Origin: Hyphomicrobiaceae bacterium
GTDB lineage: Bacteria > Pseudomonadota > Alphaproteobacteria > Rhizobiales > Hyphomicrobiaceae
Length of the DNA stretch: 64,000 nucleotides
Direction: 5' to 3'
Assembly (NCBI GenBank): GCA_022844225.1
Contig: JALHMC010000016.1
Span: 1 to 64,000 of the forward strand
Part shown: positions 26,065 to 34,385 of the stretch, piece by piece
Layout of the letters: each line of letters begins with the position of its first letter
Numbering within the stretch: the first letter of the stretch is position 1
The notes under the pieces: generated by a model
Seen by the model: only the letters and a program-made list of their open reading frames with translations
What the model was told of the DNA's origin: nothing
Databases searched by the model: none
Position numbers and translations under genes: made by a program

Positions 26065-26448
26065 ATGAGCAGTTCTATCGTAGTGCCGCGCATGTTTACG
26101 GATGCCGATGGGGAGAGCCGGTTCGACAGCTGCGAGATCGCCATGGAAATGCATGACCATGCGCCGCCGGCCGCCCCTATCTTCACTGCGAAAGCCGAGC
26201 CCGCGGCCGAGTATATGTTCTTCCGACTCCCGCCCAACTGGTACGGGGAGCCGCATCCGACGCCGTTCGACTGCCTCGTGGTCTGCTTGTCGGGCTCATT
26301 CAAATTCATCGGCAGCGCTGGCGATGAGCTGATCATGAAACCGGGCGACAGGGTGCTCGATTTGAATACGAGCGGGAAAGGCCATGCCACGCAGGTCGTT
26401 TCCGATGGTCCGGCCGAAGGGTTGATCGTTCGCTTTCCTGCGCGATAG
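26065..26448 (+). CDS. Small cupin-fold protein
   Basis: About 127 residues. A single beta-barrel domain: FFRLPPNWYGEPHPTP, then DCLVVCLSGSFKFIGSAGDELIMKPGDRVLDLNTSGKGHAT, which matches the second cupin motif (G-D-x-x-x ... H) and the GxFxFxxxxGD pattern. The ATG with GGAGG directly upstream is preferred; an in-frame ATG 16 codons earlier is possible. Metal ligands are not complete enough to predict activity. It lies between two flavin enzymes, with nitronate monooxygenase convergent 13 bp away. Confidence 0.7.
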   Translation: MSSSIVVPRMFTDADGESRFDSCEIAMEMHDHAPPAAPIFTAKAEPAAEYMFFRLPPNWYGEPHPTPFDCLVVCLSGSFKFIGSAGDELIMKPGDRVLDLNTSGKGHATQVVSDGPAEGLIVRFPAR

Positions 26449-26461
26449 TGTCACGCAAGCG

Positions 26462-27412
26462 TTAGGTGCGCGCCATACCCGGCATCCGCTCGGCCAGTCG
26501 TGTGGCTTCGGCCAGTATACCGTCGATCAGCTCTGAAACCGTCGGCACGTCGCGGATCATGCCGGCCACCTGGCCGGCGGCCGATTGCCGGCGGAGGGCC
26601 TTCTCCTCGTTTCGCGAAGCCCTGACGGCTCGCATCAGCTCGGTCACTTCGCCCTCTGGAGCGTTTCGCGCCAGCGCATCCTCATAGGCTGCAATCTCGG
26701 GCGTGCGGATGCAGCGCACCGTGGCGCCGGTCATGGCGCGGGTGACGAGGGTGTCGGTCTCGCGCATCTCGAGGAGGCGCTGGCGACCCCACGCGTTGAG
26801 ATCGGATTCAGCCGTCGCCATGAACCGCGTGCCCATCTGGATGCCTTGGGCGCCCAGCGCGAACGCGGCCAGAAACCCGCGCCCGTCACCGATCCCGCCC
26901 GCCGCCAGAACGGGGATCTTCACAGCATCGACGACCATGGGCACCAGCGGCATCGTCGCGACCGTGCCGACATGGCCGCCGGCTTCGGTGCCCGACGCAA
27001 CGACCGCATCGACGCCTTCCCTCTCCATCCGCCGAGCGTGCTCCACCGTCGGGATCACCGAGACGACCTTGATGCCCGCCTTCTTGAGCTTTGAGACGGC
27101 CTCCTCGCCCGGGTCGGCGCGGCCTGTGGTGACGACGGGGACGCCAAGCTCGATGCAAGTCGCAACACAACGTTCGGTGATTCCGCGTCCCATCGGCATG
27201 ATGTTGACGCCGAACGGCCGCCGCGTGCGTTCCCGGACTGCGGCGATGTCCTCGCGCAGCTTCTTGTCCGGACCGCCGAACGTCGGCAGCACGCCGAGGC
27301 CGCCGGCGTTCGAGACGGCCGCGACGAGGTCCACGCCGCCGCCCCCCTGCATGGCACCTTGCAGGATCGGGACCCGAATGCCGAGCAGATCGCAGACCGG
27401 AGTATGGAACAT
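26462..27412 (-). CDS. Nitronate monooxygenase-type FMN enzyme
   Basis: A 316-residue TIM barrel of the 2-nitropropane dioxygenase/nitronate monooxygenase family. Diagnostic stretches are RVPILQGAMQGG at the N-terminus, AAVSNAGGLGVLP, GTEAGGHVG and PVLAAGGIGDGRGFLAAFALGAQGIQMGTRF, which bind FMN phosphate. Members oxidise alkyl nitronates, but many annotated ones are enoyl-CoA or flavin reductases, so the substrate stays open. It starts 10 bp after the methyltransferase stop, so the two are cotranscribed. Confidence 0.88.
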   Translation of the reverse strand: MFHTPVCDLLGIRVPILQGAMQGGGGVDLVAAVSNAGGLGVLPTFGGPDKKLREDIAAVRERTRRPFGVNIMPMGRGITERCVATCIELGVPVVTTGRADPGEEAVSKLKKAGIKVVSVIPTVEHARRMEREGVDAVVASGTEAGGHVGTVATMPLVPMVVDAVKIPVLAAGGIGDGRGFLAAFALGAQGIQMGTRFMATAESDLNAWGRQRLLEMRETDTLVTRAMTGATVRCIRTPEIAAYEDALARNAPEGEVTELMRAVRASRNEEKALRRQSAAGQVAGMIRDVPTVSELIDGILAEATRLAERMPGMART

Positions 27413-27422
27413 CGCGTGTGGC

Positions 27423-28433
27423 CTATGCTTTGGTGCCGACGATACGGCTGAGGGAGCCGGGAATGAACTCCTCGACCTTCACCTCGCGGAAACCGGCCGC
27501 GGCGAAATAGCCGAGCACGTCGGCTTCCGAGTGGGCCACGCCTTCCGACTCCGAAATCGCCTGCCCAAGCCCCCAGTAGGCGGGGCCCCAAGGGCCGGTT
27601 CGCTCGTCGTTGGTGGTCTCGCCGATCAGATGCATCTGGCCACCCGGCAGCAGCGCGGCATGCGTCTTCCTGATCACCGATGCGATGACCTCGCGAGAGT
27701 ACATCGGCAGGTTCGAGGCAATGATCGCCACATCGCAGTCGGTCGGGAAGGGATCGGTGACGAAGTTGCATGGCTCGGCCGTGATCCGGTCCGCCACACC
27801 GTTTTCGGCCAGGAACTCGCGGGTCACGACCACGACGGGCGGCAGATCGAGCACCACGCCGCGAATATGGGGATGCTGCTTGGCCGCCTGGATGCAGTAG
27901 GCGCCCGAGCCACCGCCGATATCCATGATGCGCGTCTTCTTCGAAAGATCGACCTGACGCACGAAGCGGCGCCCCGCACCCATGCCGATCGAATAGGTCG
28001 CCATGTGATACTGACGCGCCTTGTCGACCGTGAAGTCGCCGATCGAGCCCATGGTCTTCAGCCTCGGCACGCGCAGGTGGTCGGCGAGCCGCCCCCATTC
28101 GTTCCATTGCGGCTTGGTGAAGGTGATCCAAGGCCCCATGTAGCCGGGCTCCCCCTCGACCAGAAAGCGCTGCACGTCGCCCGCGTTCTTCAGTTTGTCA
28201 CCGTCCTTCTCGACGAGACCTGCCGCGCACAGCAGCACCACGAGGCGCTCAGCATTCGTGGGAAGTATGCCGACGGCCCTCGCGATTTCGTCGAATGTCC
28301 CTGCGCCCTTGGCGATCGCCGTGAACACGCCGAGCTCGACAGCGGCCATCAAGGCGGCCGACTGCCCATACGACTGGGCGATGTTCTGCAGCCGGACCGT
28401 GGTCACAGCGGGCCGATCCTGGGGAGTGCTCAT
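27423..28433 (-). CDS. SAM-dependent O-methyltransferase (hydroxyneurosporene/acetylserotonin type)
   Basis: 336 residues. An N-terminal winged-helix dimerisation domain (LMAAVELGVFTAIAKGAGTFDEIARAVG, about 27-60) is followed by a Rossmann methyltransferase domain with the glycine-rich AdoMet motif RIMDIGGGSGAYCIQAAK (about 168-185), VVLDLPPVV and LLPGGQMHLIGE. This is the plant COMT/CrtF-like family acting on small hydroxylated molecules. GAGAGGAA precedes the ATG. It lies directly upstream of the nitronate monooxygenase gene. Substrate unknown. Confidence 0.85.
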   Translation of the reverse strand: MSTPQDRPAVTTVRLQNIAQSYGQSAALMAAVELGVFTAIAKGAGTFDEIARAVGILPTNAERLVVLLCAAGLVEKDGDKLKNAGDVQRFLVEGEPGYMGPWITFTKPQWNEWGRLADHLRVPRLKTMGSIGDFTVDKARQYHMATYSIGMGAGRRFVRQVDLSKKTRIMDIGGGSGAYCIQAAKQHPHIRGVVLDLPPVVVVTREFLAENGVADRITAEPCNFVTDPFPTDCDVAIIASNLPMYSREVIASVIRKTHAALLPGGQMHLIGETTNDERTGPWGPAYWGLGQAISESEGVAHSEADVLGYFAAAGFREVKVEEFIPGSLSRIVGTKA

Positions 28434-28535
28434 CTACGTTCCTCTCGTCTAGCACCCGAGGTGCTCAGGCATACGGCAGTCGCGAAAGAACCGTCGTCGG
28501 TTGCGCCGACGACGGAAGCGTGCTGCTTGGGCGTG

Positions 28536-29912
28536 CTATTCGGCGGCCTTTCGGCCCTGTCCGCGCAAGTAGCCGATGTCGGGGCGTGCGAGCCCCAGGT
28601 GCTCGCGAAGCGTGGCACCCGTGTAGTCCTTGCGGTAGATGCCGCGCCGCTGCAACTCGGGCACGACGTGCTTCACGAAATCCTCGAAACCGCCGGGCTG
28701 ATGAGTCGGACCGACGACAAAGCCGTCGCAGGCTGGCGTCGACCACCAGTGCTCGATCATGTCGGCGATCTCCTTCGGTCCGCCCACCCAAGCGTTGCGC
28801 AAGAGGCCACGGCCGGTGATCTGCATGAAATCGCGAACGGTGGGGTTCTTCTTGCCAGACTCGAGCACGCGGTCCCGCATCGACTGCATGCCGTTGATCG
28901 ACCGCAGCTCCTCGTCCGAGAACTCCTCGTCGAGGCCTTTCTTGGCGAAGTCGTAGTTGAGCGCTTCGGAGAGGAGCGAGAGCTGGTCGATATCGTTCGG
29001 CAGCTTGTCGTAGGCGGCCTGCTTGTCCTCGGCCTCCATTTTGGTGGCTGCCGCGACGGGATAGAAGAGCGTGCAGATCTTCTGCGAAGCCGGATCACGT
29101 CCCACCGCGATCAGATCAGCCTTGGCCTTGTCGTAGGCAGCCTTGGCGTGCGCGAGATCATGATGCGCGACGAACAAGAGCTCACCCCAGCGTGCAGCGA
29201 ACCGGCGTCCGCGTCCGCTCATACCGGCTTGCATGACAACCGGGTGGCCTTGGGGGCTGCGCGGGACTGTGAACGGCCCACGGCTCGAGAGGAACTTGCC
29301 CTTGTAGTCGATGCGGCGAACTTTCGAGGGGTGGGCGAACAGATTGTTCTTCTTGTCGACGGCGACCGCATCGTCGTCCCACGAATCCCAATGGCCGAGC
29401 ACGATCTCCATGAATTCGTCGGCGCGGTCGTAGCGGGTGTCGTGTTCCATGGCCTCCTCGCCACGGCCCATGTTGCGCGCCTCGTTGTCGTTGACGGAGG
29501 TGACGCAGTTCCAGGCCGCGCGGCCCTTGGTCATCAGATCGACGGTCTGGAACACGCGGGCAACGTGGAAGGGATCGAAGTAGGTCGTCGAGTAGGTGGC
29601 ACCCAGACCCAGACGCGTGGTGGCCGCAGCCATGGTCATCAGGCACGTAACGGCGTCCATCTTCACACAGCGGATGCCGTTCTCGACCGTATGCGCATGG
29701 TCGCCCTGATACATGTCGGGCATTGCCAGTCGGTCGTCAAAGAAGCCGCAATCGAACTTGCCGGCCTCGAGCACGCGGGCAATGTGCTGGTAGTACTCGG
29801 GGCTGAAGCTGTCCGTGCGCGCCTCCGGATGCCGCCAAGAGGCCGGCAGCGTGGTGCAGTTCTGGGCTTGCAGGAAGGCGACGAAGTGAACTTGGCGTTG
29901 GGACTTGCTCAT
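28536..29912 (-). CDS. LLM-class flavin-dependent monooxygenase (NtaA/SnaA/DszA family)
   Basis: A 458-residue enzyme, the normal length of the long luciferase-like branch that needs a separate flavin reductase. Motifs are RQVHFVAFLQAQNC at the N-terminus, KFDCGFFDDRLAMPD, GLGATYSTTYFDPFHVARVFQT, GRAAWNCVTSVNDNEARNMG and PQGHPVVMQAGMSGRGRRFAARWGE. Family members oxidise nitrilotriacetate, sulfones or long alkanes; the specific substrate cannot be read here. GGGAG seven bases before the ATG. A flavin reductase gene is not recognisable nearby. Confidence 0.9.
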   Translation of the reverse strand: MSKSQRQVHFVAFLQAQNCTTLPASWRHPEARTDSFSPEYYQHIARVLEAGKFDCGFFDDRLAMPDMYQGDHAHTVENGIRCVKMDAVTCLMTMAAATTRLGLGATYSTTYFDPFHVARVFQTVDLMTKGRAAWNCVTSVNDNEARNMGRGEEAMEHDTRYDRADEFMEIVLGHWDSWDDDAVAVDKKNNLFAHPSKVRRIDYKGKFLSSRGPFTVPRSPQGHPVVMQAGMSGRGRRFAARWGELLFVAHHDLAHAKAAYDKAKADLIAVGRDPASQKICTLFYPVAAATKMEAEDKQAAYDKLPNDIDQLSLLSEALNYDFAKKGLDEEFSDEELRSINGMQSMRDRVLESGKKNPTVRDFMQITGRGLLRNAWVGGPKEIADMIEHWWSTPACDGFVVGPTHQPGGFEDFVKHVVPELQRRGIYRKDYTGATLREHLGLARPDIGYLRGQGRKAAE

Positions 29913-30131
29913 CGATGACTCCCGCGGTGGTTTACTTGATCGCAGCAGGCAGAGGGCTTGACGTCAACCAGATCGTCGCCTCGGACCGTCACGTCCCGTG
30001 TTTGACCGTCGACTTAGGCCCGATCTCCGTCCAGGAGTTATCGAAGTCTTGAGGCCGACGTGTGAGGTTCCCCCCTGGCGCATCGTGCTGCATTCGTTGG
30101 AGCCGGCGTCCGGCGCTCCAGGAGACGACCC

Positions 30132-30344
30132 ATGAACAGCAGTTGGCTGAAGGCGACGCGTCTCGACAGGGGCGAAACCGTCTGGATCAATCTGGCCCAA
30201 GTTGCGGCTCTCGATTGGCTCGTTGGACAAGGGCGCACGAACCACACCCGCATCACGTTCGCGAACGGGTCGTTCCTGACGGTGCAGGAGCGCCCCGATA
30301 TGTTACTTGCCGCAGGCTCAAACGCAGCACCGGATCCCGTGTAA
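30132..30344 (+). CDS. FlbD-like small beta protein
   Basis: 70 residues with GGAG seven bases upstream of the ATG. The core VWINLAQVAALDW then TRITFANGSFLTVQERPDMLL has the alternating pattern of a small FlbD-like beta sheet. It resembles the 61-residue protein at the prophage left edge (VWVNLDNVLTI ... TPDELKKLL). There are no flagellar genes nearby, so a flagellar role is not supported. Function unknown. Confidence 0.55.
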   Translation: MNSSWLKATRLDRGETVWINLAQVAALDWLVGQGRTNHTRITFANGSFLTVQERPDMLLAAGSNAAPDPV

Positions 30345-30462
30345 CTCGTCAGCGCGGGCATGCTCCGTGCTCGCGTCAAGCGAGGCCGTCTGATCGCGCC
30401 AGGCTTGGTGCCATACTGCAGCCTCGACACCGCGGCCGGTGGCCCCAAACCTAAGGCAATCC

Positions 30463-30987
30463 TTACTCTCCCGCGTACCGCCACGGCTTCTCGGGCTGTT
30501 TCGCCGTCTCGTCGATGGTCCACATCGGTAGCGCAAAGCCTTCGCCCACCTGCTTGAACACCATGCGCATACGGCTGCCGATGCCGACCTTTGCGACCAT
30601 TTCGGGTGGTGCCATCTCGCCGTCGGGCGTCACGAGATTGCCGGCGACGCGCAAGCCATCGTGTTCGGTCGGCTGGCCCTTCTGCGTGTCGAGCTCGACG
30701 AGCAGCAGCATGTAGGGCGTCTTGCCTTTGAAGGCCGGCTGAATGGCGTGGTGCACCTCGTTGTAGGAGTAAACGGTGCCCTTGGGCTCTATCGAGACCC
30801 AGTCGTAGTTCGCTGATCCCGAGAAGGGGCACCGCGTCGTCGGCGGATAGCGGACAAGGCCGTTCTCCTTGCACTTCTGGAGGCGGAGGTCGCCCTTGGC
30901 GCAGTAGCCGAAGAACGCGACGTTCTCGATGTCGAGATCGTCGACGGTGAGGTTCATGCCCATGTGATTGCCGGTCAGTCCCGTCAT
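30463..30987 (-). CDS. DUF35 OB-fold acyl-CoA-associated protein, thiolase partner
   Basis: A 174-residue protein with an N-terminal rubredoxin-like zinc ribbon (LRLQKCKENGLVRYPPTTRCPFSGS) followed by an OB fold (KGTVYSYNEVHHAIQ ... PYMLLLVELD ... GLRVAGNLV). Each of the two CxxC knuckles has lost its second Cys, so zinc may not bind. The start ATG lies five bases after the thiolase stop, indicating coupling. In known systems (ChsH2-Ltp2 in steroid degradation) a DUF35 protein is an obligate partner of an SCP-x-like thiolase or aldolase; I infer the same pairing here. Confidence 0.82.
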   Translation of the reverse strand: MTGLTGNHMGMNLTVDDLDIENVAFFGYCAKGDLRLQKCKENGLVRYPPTTRCPFSGSANYDWVSIEPKGTVYSYNEVHHAIQPAFKGKTPYMLLLVELDTQKGQPTEHDGLRVAGNLVTPDGEMAPPEMVAKVGIGSRMRMVFKQVGEGFALPMWTIDETAKQPEKPWRYAGE

Positions 30988-30992
30988 GACGC

Positions 30993-32249
30993 TCACCCCT
31001 TGACCATGATCATTGCCGAGCCCGTGCCGGGATTGGCCCAGCCCATATTGCACGTGACCTCCACATCTTTGACCTGCCGGCAGCCGCCTTCGCGGTAGTC
31101 GTAGGTATGCTGGCGCTTGCCGTCCGGGCCGATCGGGCAACTGTCGTCGATCTCGCCGCGCAGCTGGCGGACGTTCTCGATGACCATGTTCATGCCGTGC
31201 GTATAGCCTTCGCAAAGATGGCCGCCGGACGTGTTGTTCGGGCGTTTGCCGCCGAGCCGCGTGATCCCGGACGAGACGTAATGGCCGCCCTCGCCCTTCT
31301 TGCAGAAGCCGTAGTCCTCGAGCTGCAACATCGAGGTGAAGGTGAAGGCGTCGTAGGCGGCGGTGACGTCGACGTCCTCCGGTCCGAGGCCAGCGTTGGG
31401 AAACAGGATGTTCTTGGCGTAGTGCCCGGCCACTGTCGAGATCGGACCGTGCTGGTAGTGCATGTCGATGCGCGGCTTCGAGCAGCGACCAACCACCGAC
31501 CGGATGATTGCCGGTCGCTTGGCGAGATCGCGCGCCCGCTCTGTCGTCGTCACGATGATGCAGGTGCCGTTGTCGGTCTCGACGCAGCAGTCGAGGAGAT
31601 GCAGCGGCTTGCAGATGATGCGCGAGGAGAGAACCTCGTCCACGGTGTAGCGCTTCTTGTAGTAGGCCTTCGGGTTGTTCGAGGCGTGCTCCGAGTGCAC
31701 GACTTTGACCATCGCCACCTGCTCCGGCGTGGTGCCGTAGTCGTACATGTGGCGCATGAACGTGGGGGCGAACATCTGACCCGCGCTCTGCCAGCCGTAG
31801 GCGCGGTTGTGGATCTCGTCGCCTTTCACGGGTGCAGCCGACCGCGCACCCGTGCCGCCGATGCGCACCTGGCTGTAGCCGTTCATCGACCGGAAGATCG
31901 CGACGGTCTTGCACATCCCGGCCTCGATCACGCCCATGGCGATGCCGATCAGCGCCTCGGTCGAGGAGCCGCCGCCGAACACGTCCATGTAGAAGTTGAG
32001 GCGGATGCCGAGGTCGCCGGCAACGAAGGTGGACGGTGTCGAGTCGCCGCCCGAATAGGACAGCATGCCGTCGACGTCGTCAGCGTTGAGGCCCGCATCG
32101 GCCATGGCGTTGGCAATGGCCGTGGTTGCCATGGCTCGCGTCGTTCGACCGCCGCCGCGCGTGTATGTCGTCTCGCCCACGCCGACGATCGAATACTTGC
32201 CCGCTAGGTGCTTCCCGCTCGAGGCGTCGATGTCGCTCTGCATTGCCAT
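30993..32249 (-). CDS. SCP-x/Ltp2-like thiolase-superfamily protein
   Basis: 418 residues. Thiolase-fold landmarks are present (VGVGETTY, VDGMLSYSGGD, MGVIEAGMCKTV, NTSGGHLCEGYTHGMN near the C-terminus carrying the His), but the position of the usual first catalytic Cys reads FGGGSSTEA, with no Cys. That is the pattern of lipid-transfer/SCP-x-type proteins, some of which are acyl-CoA retro-aldolases. AGGAG five bases upstream fixes the ATG at 32249. It is coupled to the DUF35 gene. Likely step: side-chain shortening of a steroid or terpenoid CoA ester (inference). Confidence 0.82.
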   Translation of the reverse strand: MAMQSDIDASSGKHLAGKYSIVGVGETTYTRGGGRTTRAMATTAIANAMADAGLNADDVDGMLSYSGGDSTPSTFVAGDLGIRLNFYMDVFGGGSSTEALIGIAMGVIEAGMCKTVAIFRSMNGYSQVRIGGTGARSAAPVKGDEIHNRAYGWQSAGQMFAPTFMRHMYDYGTTPEQVAMVKVVHSEHASNNPKAYYKKRYTVDEVLSSRIICKPLHLLDCCVETDNGTCIIVTTTERARDLAKRPAIIRSVVGRCSKPRIDMHYQHGPISTVAGHYAKNILFPNAGLGPEDVDVTAAYDAFTFTSMLQLEDYGFCKKGEGGHYVSSGITRLGGKRPNNTSGGHLCEGYTHGMNMVIENVRQLRGEIDDSCPIGPDGKRQHTYDYREGGCRQVKDVEVTCNMGWANPGTGSAMIMVKG

Positions 32250-32398
32250 GGTGGCTCCTGCCGCTCTCCGCAATTGGCTTAAGCGTGAAGCGGTGGGCGC
32301 CGTTGTCAAGCGGCGCGCTTGACGCTCACGAGTCGGATGCCAATCATTGCCTCGAATGGTGCCCGTCTCCGGAAGGCACCCAGCGAGGAGCAGAGCCG

Positions 32399-33313
32399 AT
32401 GGTGCCAGAGCCGAAAGTGATCGAGACCAAGGTCTTCGCCGCGGTGCCGAAAGAGCTGCTGATCGAGGAGCAGTCGGCCTTCACACGAGACATCTTTCAC
32501 GGCCAGAAAGTCGGGTCATTCCTCGAAGGTCCGTCGTTCGATCGTGATGGCAATCTGATTATGGTCGACATCGCTCACGGCCGCATTCTGAAGCTGACGC
32601 CGAGCAAGGACTGGTCGGTTGTGGCCAAGTACGACGGAAATCCGAACGGCCTCAAGATCCATAAGGATGGCCGGATCTTCGTGACCGATCGGCGAAACGG
32701 GGTCGTCATCGTGGATCCGGTCAACGGCAAGGTCGAGAGCTTCCTCGGGCCGGAGAAGTTGCCAGGCTACAAGGGAACCAACGACCTCTTCTTCGCGTCG
32801 AATGGCGATCTCTACTTCACCGACCAGGGCGAGACGGGATTCCACGATCCCACGGGCCGCGTCTTCCGCTATTCCACAAAGGGTAAGCTCGATTGTCTCG
32901 TCGCTAACGTGCCAAGCCCGAACGGCCTCGTCATGGACCCGCAGGAAAGCATGCTCTACTTGGCTGTAACGCGGGCCAATGCCGCCTGGCGTGTGCCGAT
33001 CCGGCCCGACGGCAGCGTGCATCGCGTCGGTCTGTTCTGCCAGCTCGTCGGCGGTTGGGGACCGGACGGCATGGCCGTCGACACCAAGGGCAACGTGCTG
33101 ATGGCGCACGCGGGCGGCGCGGCGGTCTGGGTGTGGTCTGCGGATGGATTGCCCCTCTATCGCGTGACGGCGTGCGATGGCGGCAAGCTCACGACCAACA
33201 TGGCCTATGGCGGGCCGGGCAATCAACAGCTCTTCATCACCAATTCCCTTTCAAACAATGTTCTGGTCGCCGACTTGCCGCACCCGGGCCAACCTATGTT
33301 CGGGCAGATGTAG
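32399..33313 (+). CDS. SMP-30/gluconolactonase/LRE-like beta-propeller
   Basis: A 304-residue six-bladed propeller with the repeated pattern EGPSFDRDGNLIMVDI, NGLKIHKDGRIFVTDRR, TNDLFFASNGDLYFTDQG and PNGLVMDPQESMLYLA. Glu and Asp/Asn residues in these loops are the metal ligands of SMP-30 lactonases. It is probably a cytoplasmic lactone hydrolase. A GAGGAG lies upstream of ATG 32399. It diverges from the thiolase. A lactone intermediate formed by a flavin Baeyer-Villiger-type step would connect it to the luciferase-like enzymes (speculative). Confidence 0.85.
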   Translation: MVPEPKVIETKVFAAVPKELLIEEQSAFTRDIFHGQKVGSFLEGPSFDRDGNLIMVDIAHGRILKLTPSKDWSVVAKYDGNPNGLKIHKDGRIFVTDRRNGVVIVDPVNGKVESFLGPEKLPGYKGTNDLFFASNGDLYFTDQGETGFHDPTGRVFRYSTKGKLDCLVANVPSPNGLVMDPQESMLYLAVTRANAAWRVPIRPDGSVHRVGLFCQLVGGWGPDGMAVDTKGNVLMAHAGGAAVWVWSADGLPLYRVTACDGGKLTTNMAYGGPGNQQLFITNSLSNNVLVADLPHPGQPMFGQM

Positions 33314-33430
33314 ATTAATTGCGCGCGTGGGCTCCCCTCGGGGCCGTCCGACATCGCGGCAGATTGCAGTTGTCGGAGCATACGCCCGCGAGCGTCTCAG
33401 GAACTCGAAACCAAACCAAACGGACAAGAA

Positions 33431-34321
33431 ATGACCGAGAAGATCGCCGTCATCGGCATGGGCCAGATGGGCTCCGGCATGGCGCGCCGCCTGAAGGACA
33501 ACGGTCTCGATGTTGTCGGTTACGACCTCAACACGCAGGCCCGGCAAGCGTTGCGCAACGATGGCTTCGTCATGGCTGACAGCACTGCAGAGGCAGTCAA
33601 GGGCCGGGGCATCGTGCTGACCAGTCTGCCCGATCCGGCCGCGGTTCGGGCAGCGTGGCTCGAGCCCGGCGGTCTCGTCGAGGTGACGGCGAAGGGGACG
33701 CTCGTCCTCGAGCTTTCCACCATCGACCCGACGACCATGCGCGACGTCGGCGCGGCTGCGGCAGCCAAAGGCATCGATGTGATCGACTGTCCTGTCTCCG
33801 GCGGCCCCAACGAGGCAGCCAACGGCACCATGGTGCTGATCTGCGGCGGTGACGAGGCGGCCATGAAGCGCGCCGAGCCTGTCCTCAGGCTGTTGGGTTC
33901 GACCTGGAAGCATACAGGCCCGGTCGGCACGGCCAAGGCCGTCAAGCTCGTCAACAACATGATGTCGATGGGCAACGTGCTCATCGCAGCCGAAGCCTTT
34001 GCCATGGGCACGGCGGCCGGCGTCGAGCCGGAGAAACTTTTCGACGTGCTGTCCGAGGCGGGCGGACGGTCGTTCCATTTCCAGAAGCGGTTTCCGAACG
34101 CGATCAAGGGCGATTACCGTCCTGGATTCAAGATGGAACTCGGTGAAAAGGACTTGGCACTGGCCATGGACTTCGCGCGCTCACTCGGCATGCCGACGCC
34201 CGCCACGGCGACGGTGCGCAACCTGATGGCGATCGCGCTTTCGGAAGGTTATCGCGGCCAGGATATCGTCGCACTCCACGACATGTACGTGCGTTGGGGC
34301 AAAAAGGGGAAGCTCGCGTAA
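33431..34321 (+). CDS. NAD(P)-dependent beta-hydroxyacid dehydrogenase (3-hydroxyisobutyrate dehydrogenase family)
   Basis: A 296-residue two-domain dehydrogenase. It has a Rossmann start IAVIGMGQMGSGMARRL, substrate-binding DCPVSGGPNEAANGTM (the SGG loop) and GTAKAVKLVNNMM with the catalytic Lys. Members oxidise 3-hydroxyisobutyrate, tartronate semialdehyde or related acids; the substrate here is not determined. It follows the SMP-30 gene on the same strand after about 115 bp and may end the same catabolic unit. Confidence 0.88.
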   Translation: MTEKIAVIGMGQMGSGMARRLKDNGLDVVGYDLNTQARQALRNDGFVMADSTAEAVKGRGIVLTSLPDPAAVRAAWLEPGGLVEVTAKGTLVLELSTIDPTTMRDVGAAAAAKGIDVIDCPVSGGPNEAANGTMVLICGGDEAAMKRAEPVLRLLGSTWKHTGPVGTAKAVKLVNNMMSMGNVLIAAEAFAMGTAAGVEPEKLFDVLSEAGGRSFHFQKRFPNAIKGDYRPGFKMELGEKDLALAMDFARSLGMPTPATATVRNLMAIALSEGYRGQDIVALHDMYVRWGKKGKLA

Positions 34322-34385
34322 AACCGACCTCCGGTCGTAGCAGGTCGTCGCAAGGGCATCTTGGCGTCTGGGCGCTTCCCGCCCC

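Noticed and set aside
26703-29918. 1071-codon open frame on the plus strand
   Set aside because: It runs antisense to the nitronate monooxygenase, methyltransferase and monooxygenase genes; composition is Arg/His/Val-rich shadow sequence without domain motifs.
30988-31914. N-terminal extension of the DUF35 gene by over 300 codons
   Set aside because: The added sequence is an out-of-frame copy of the thiolase region, Arg-rich and motif-free.
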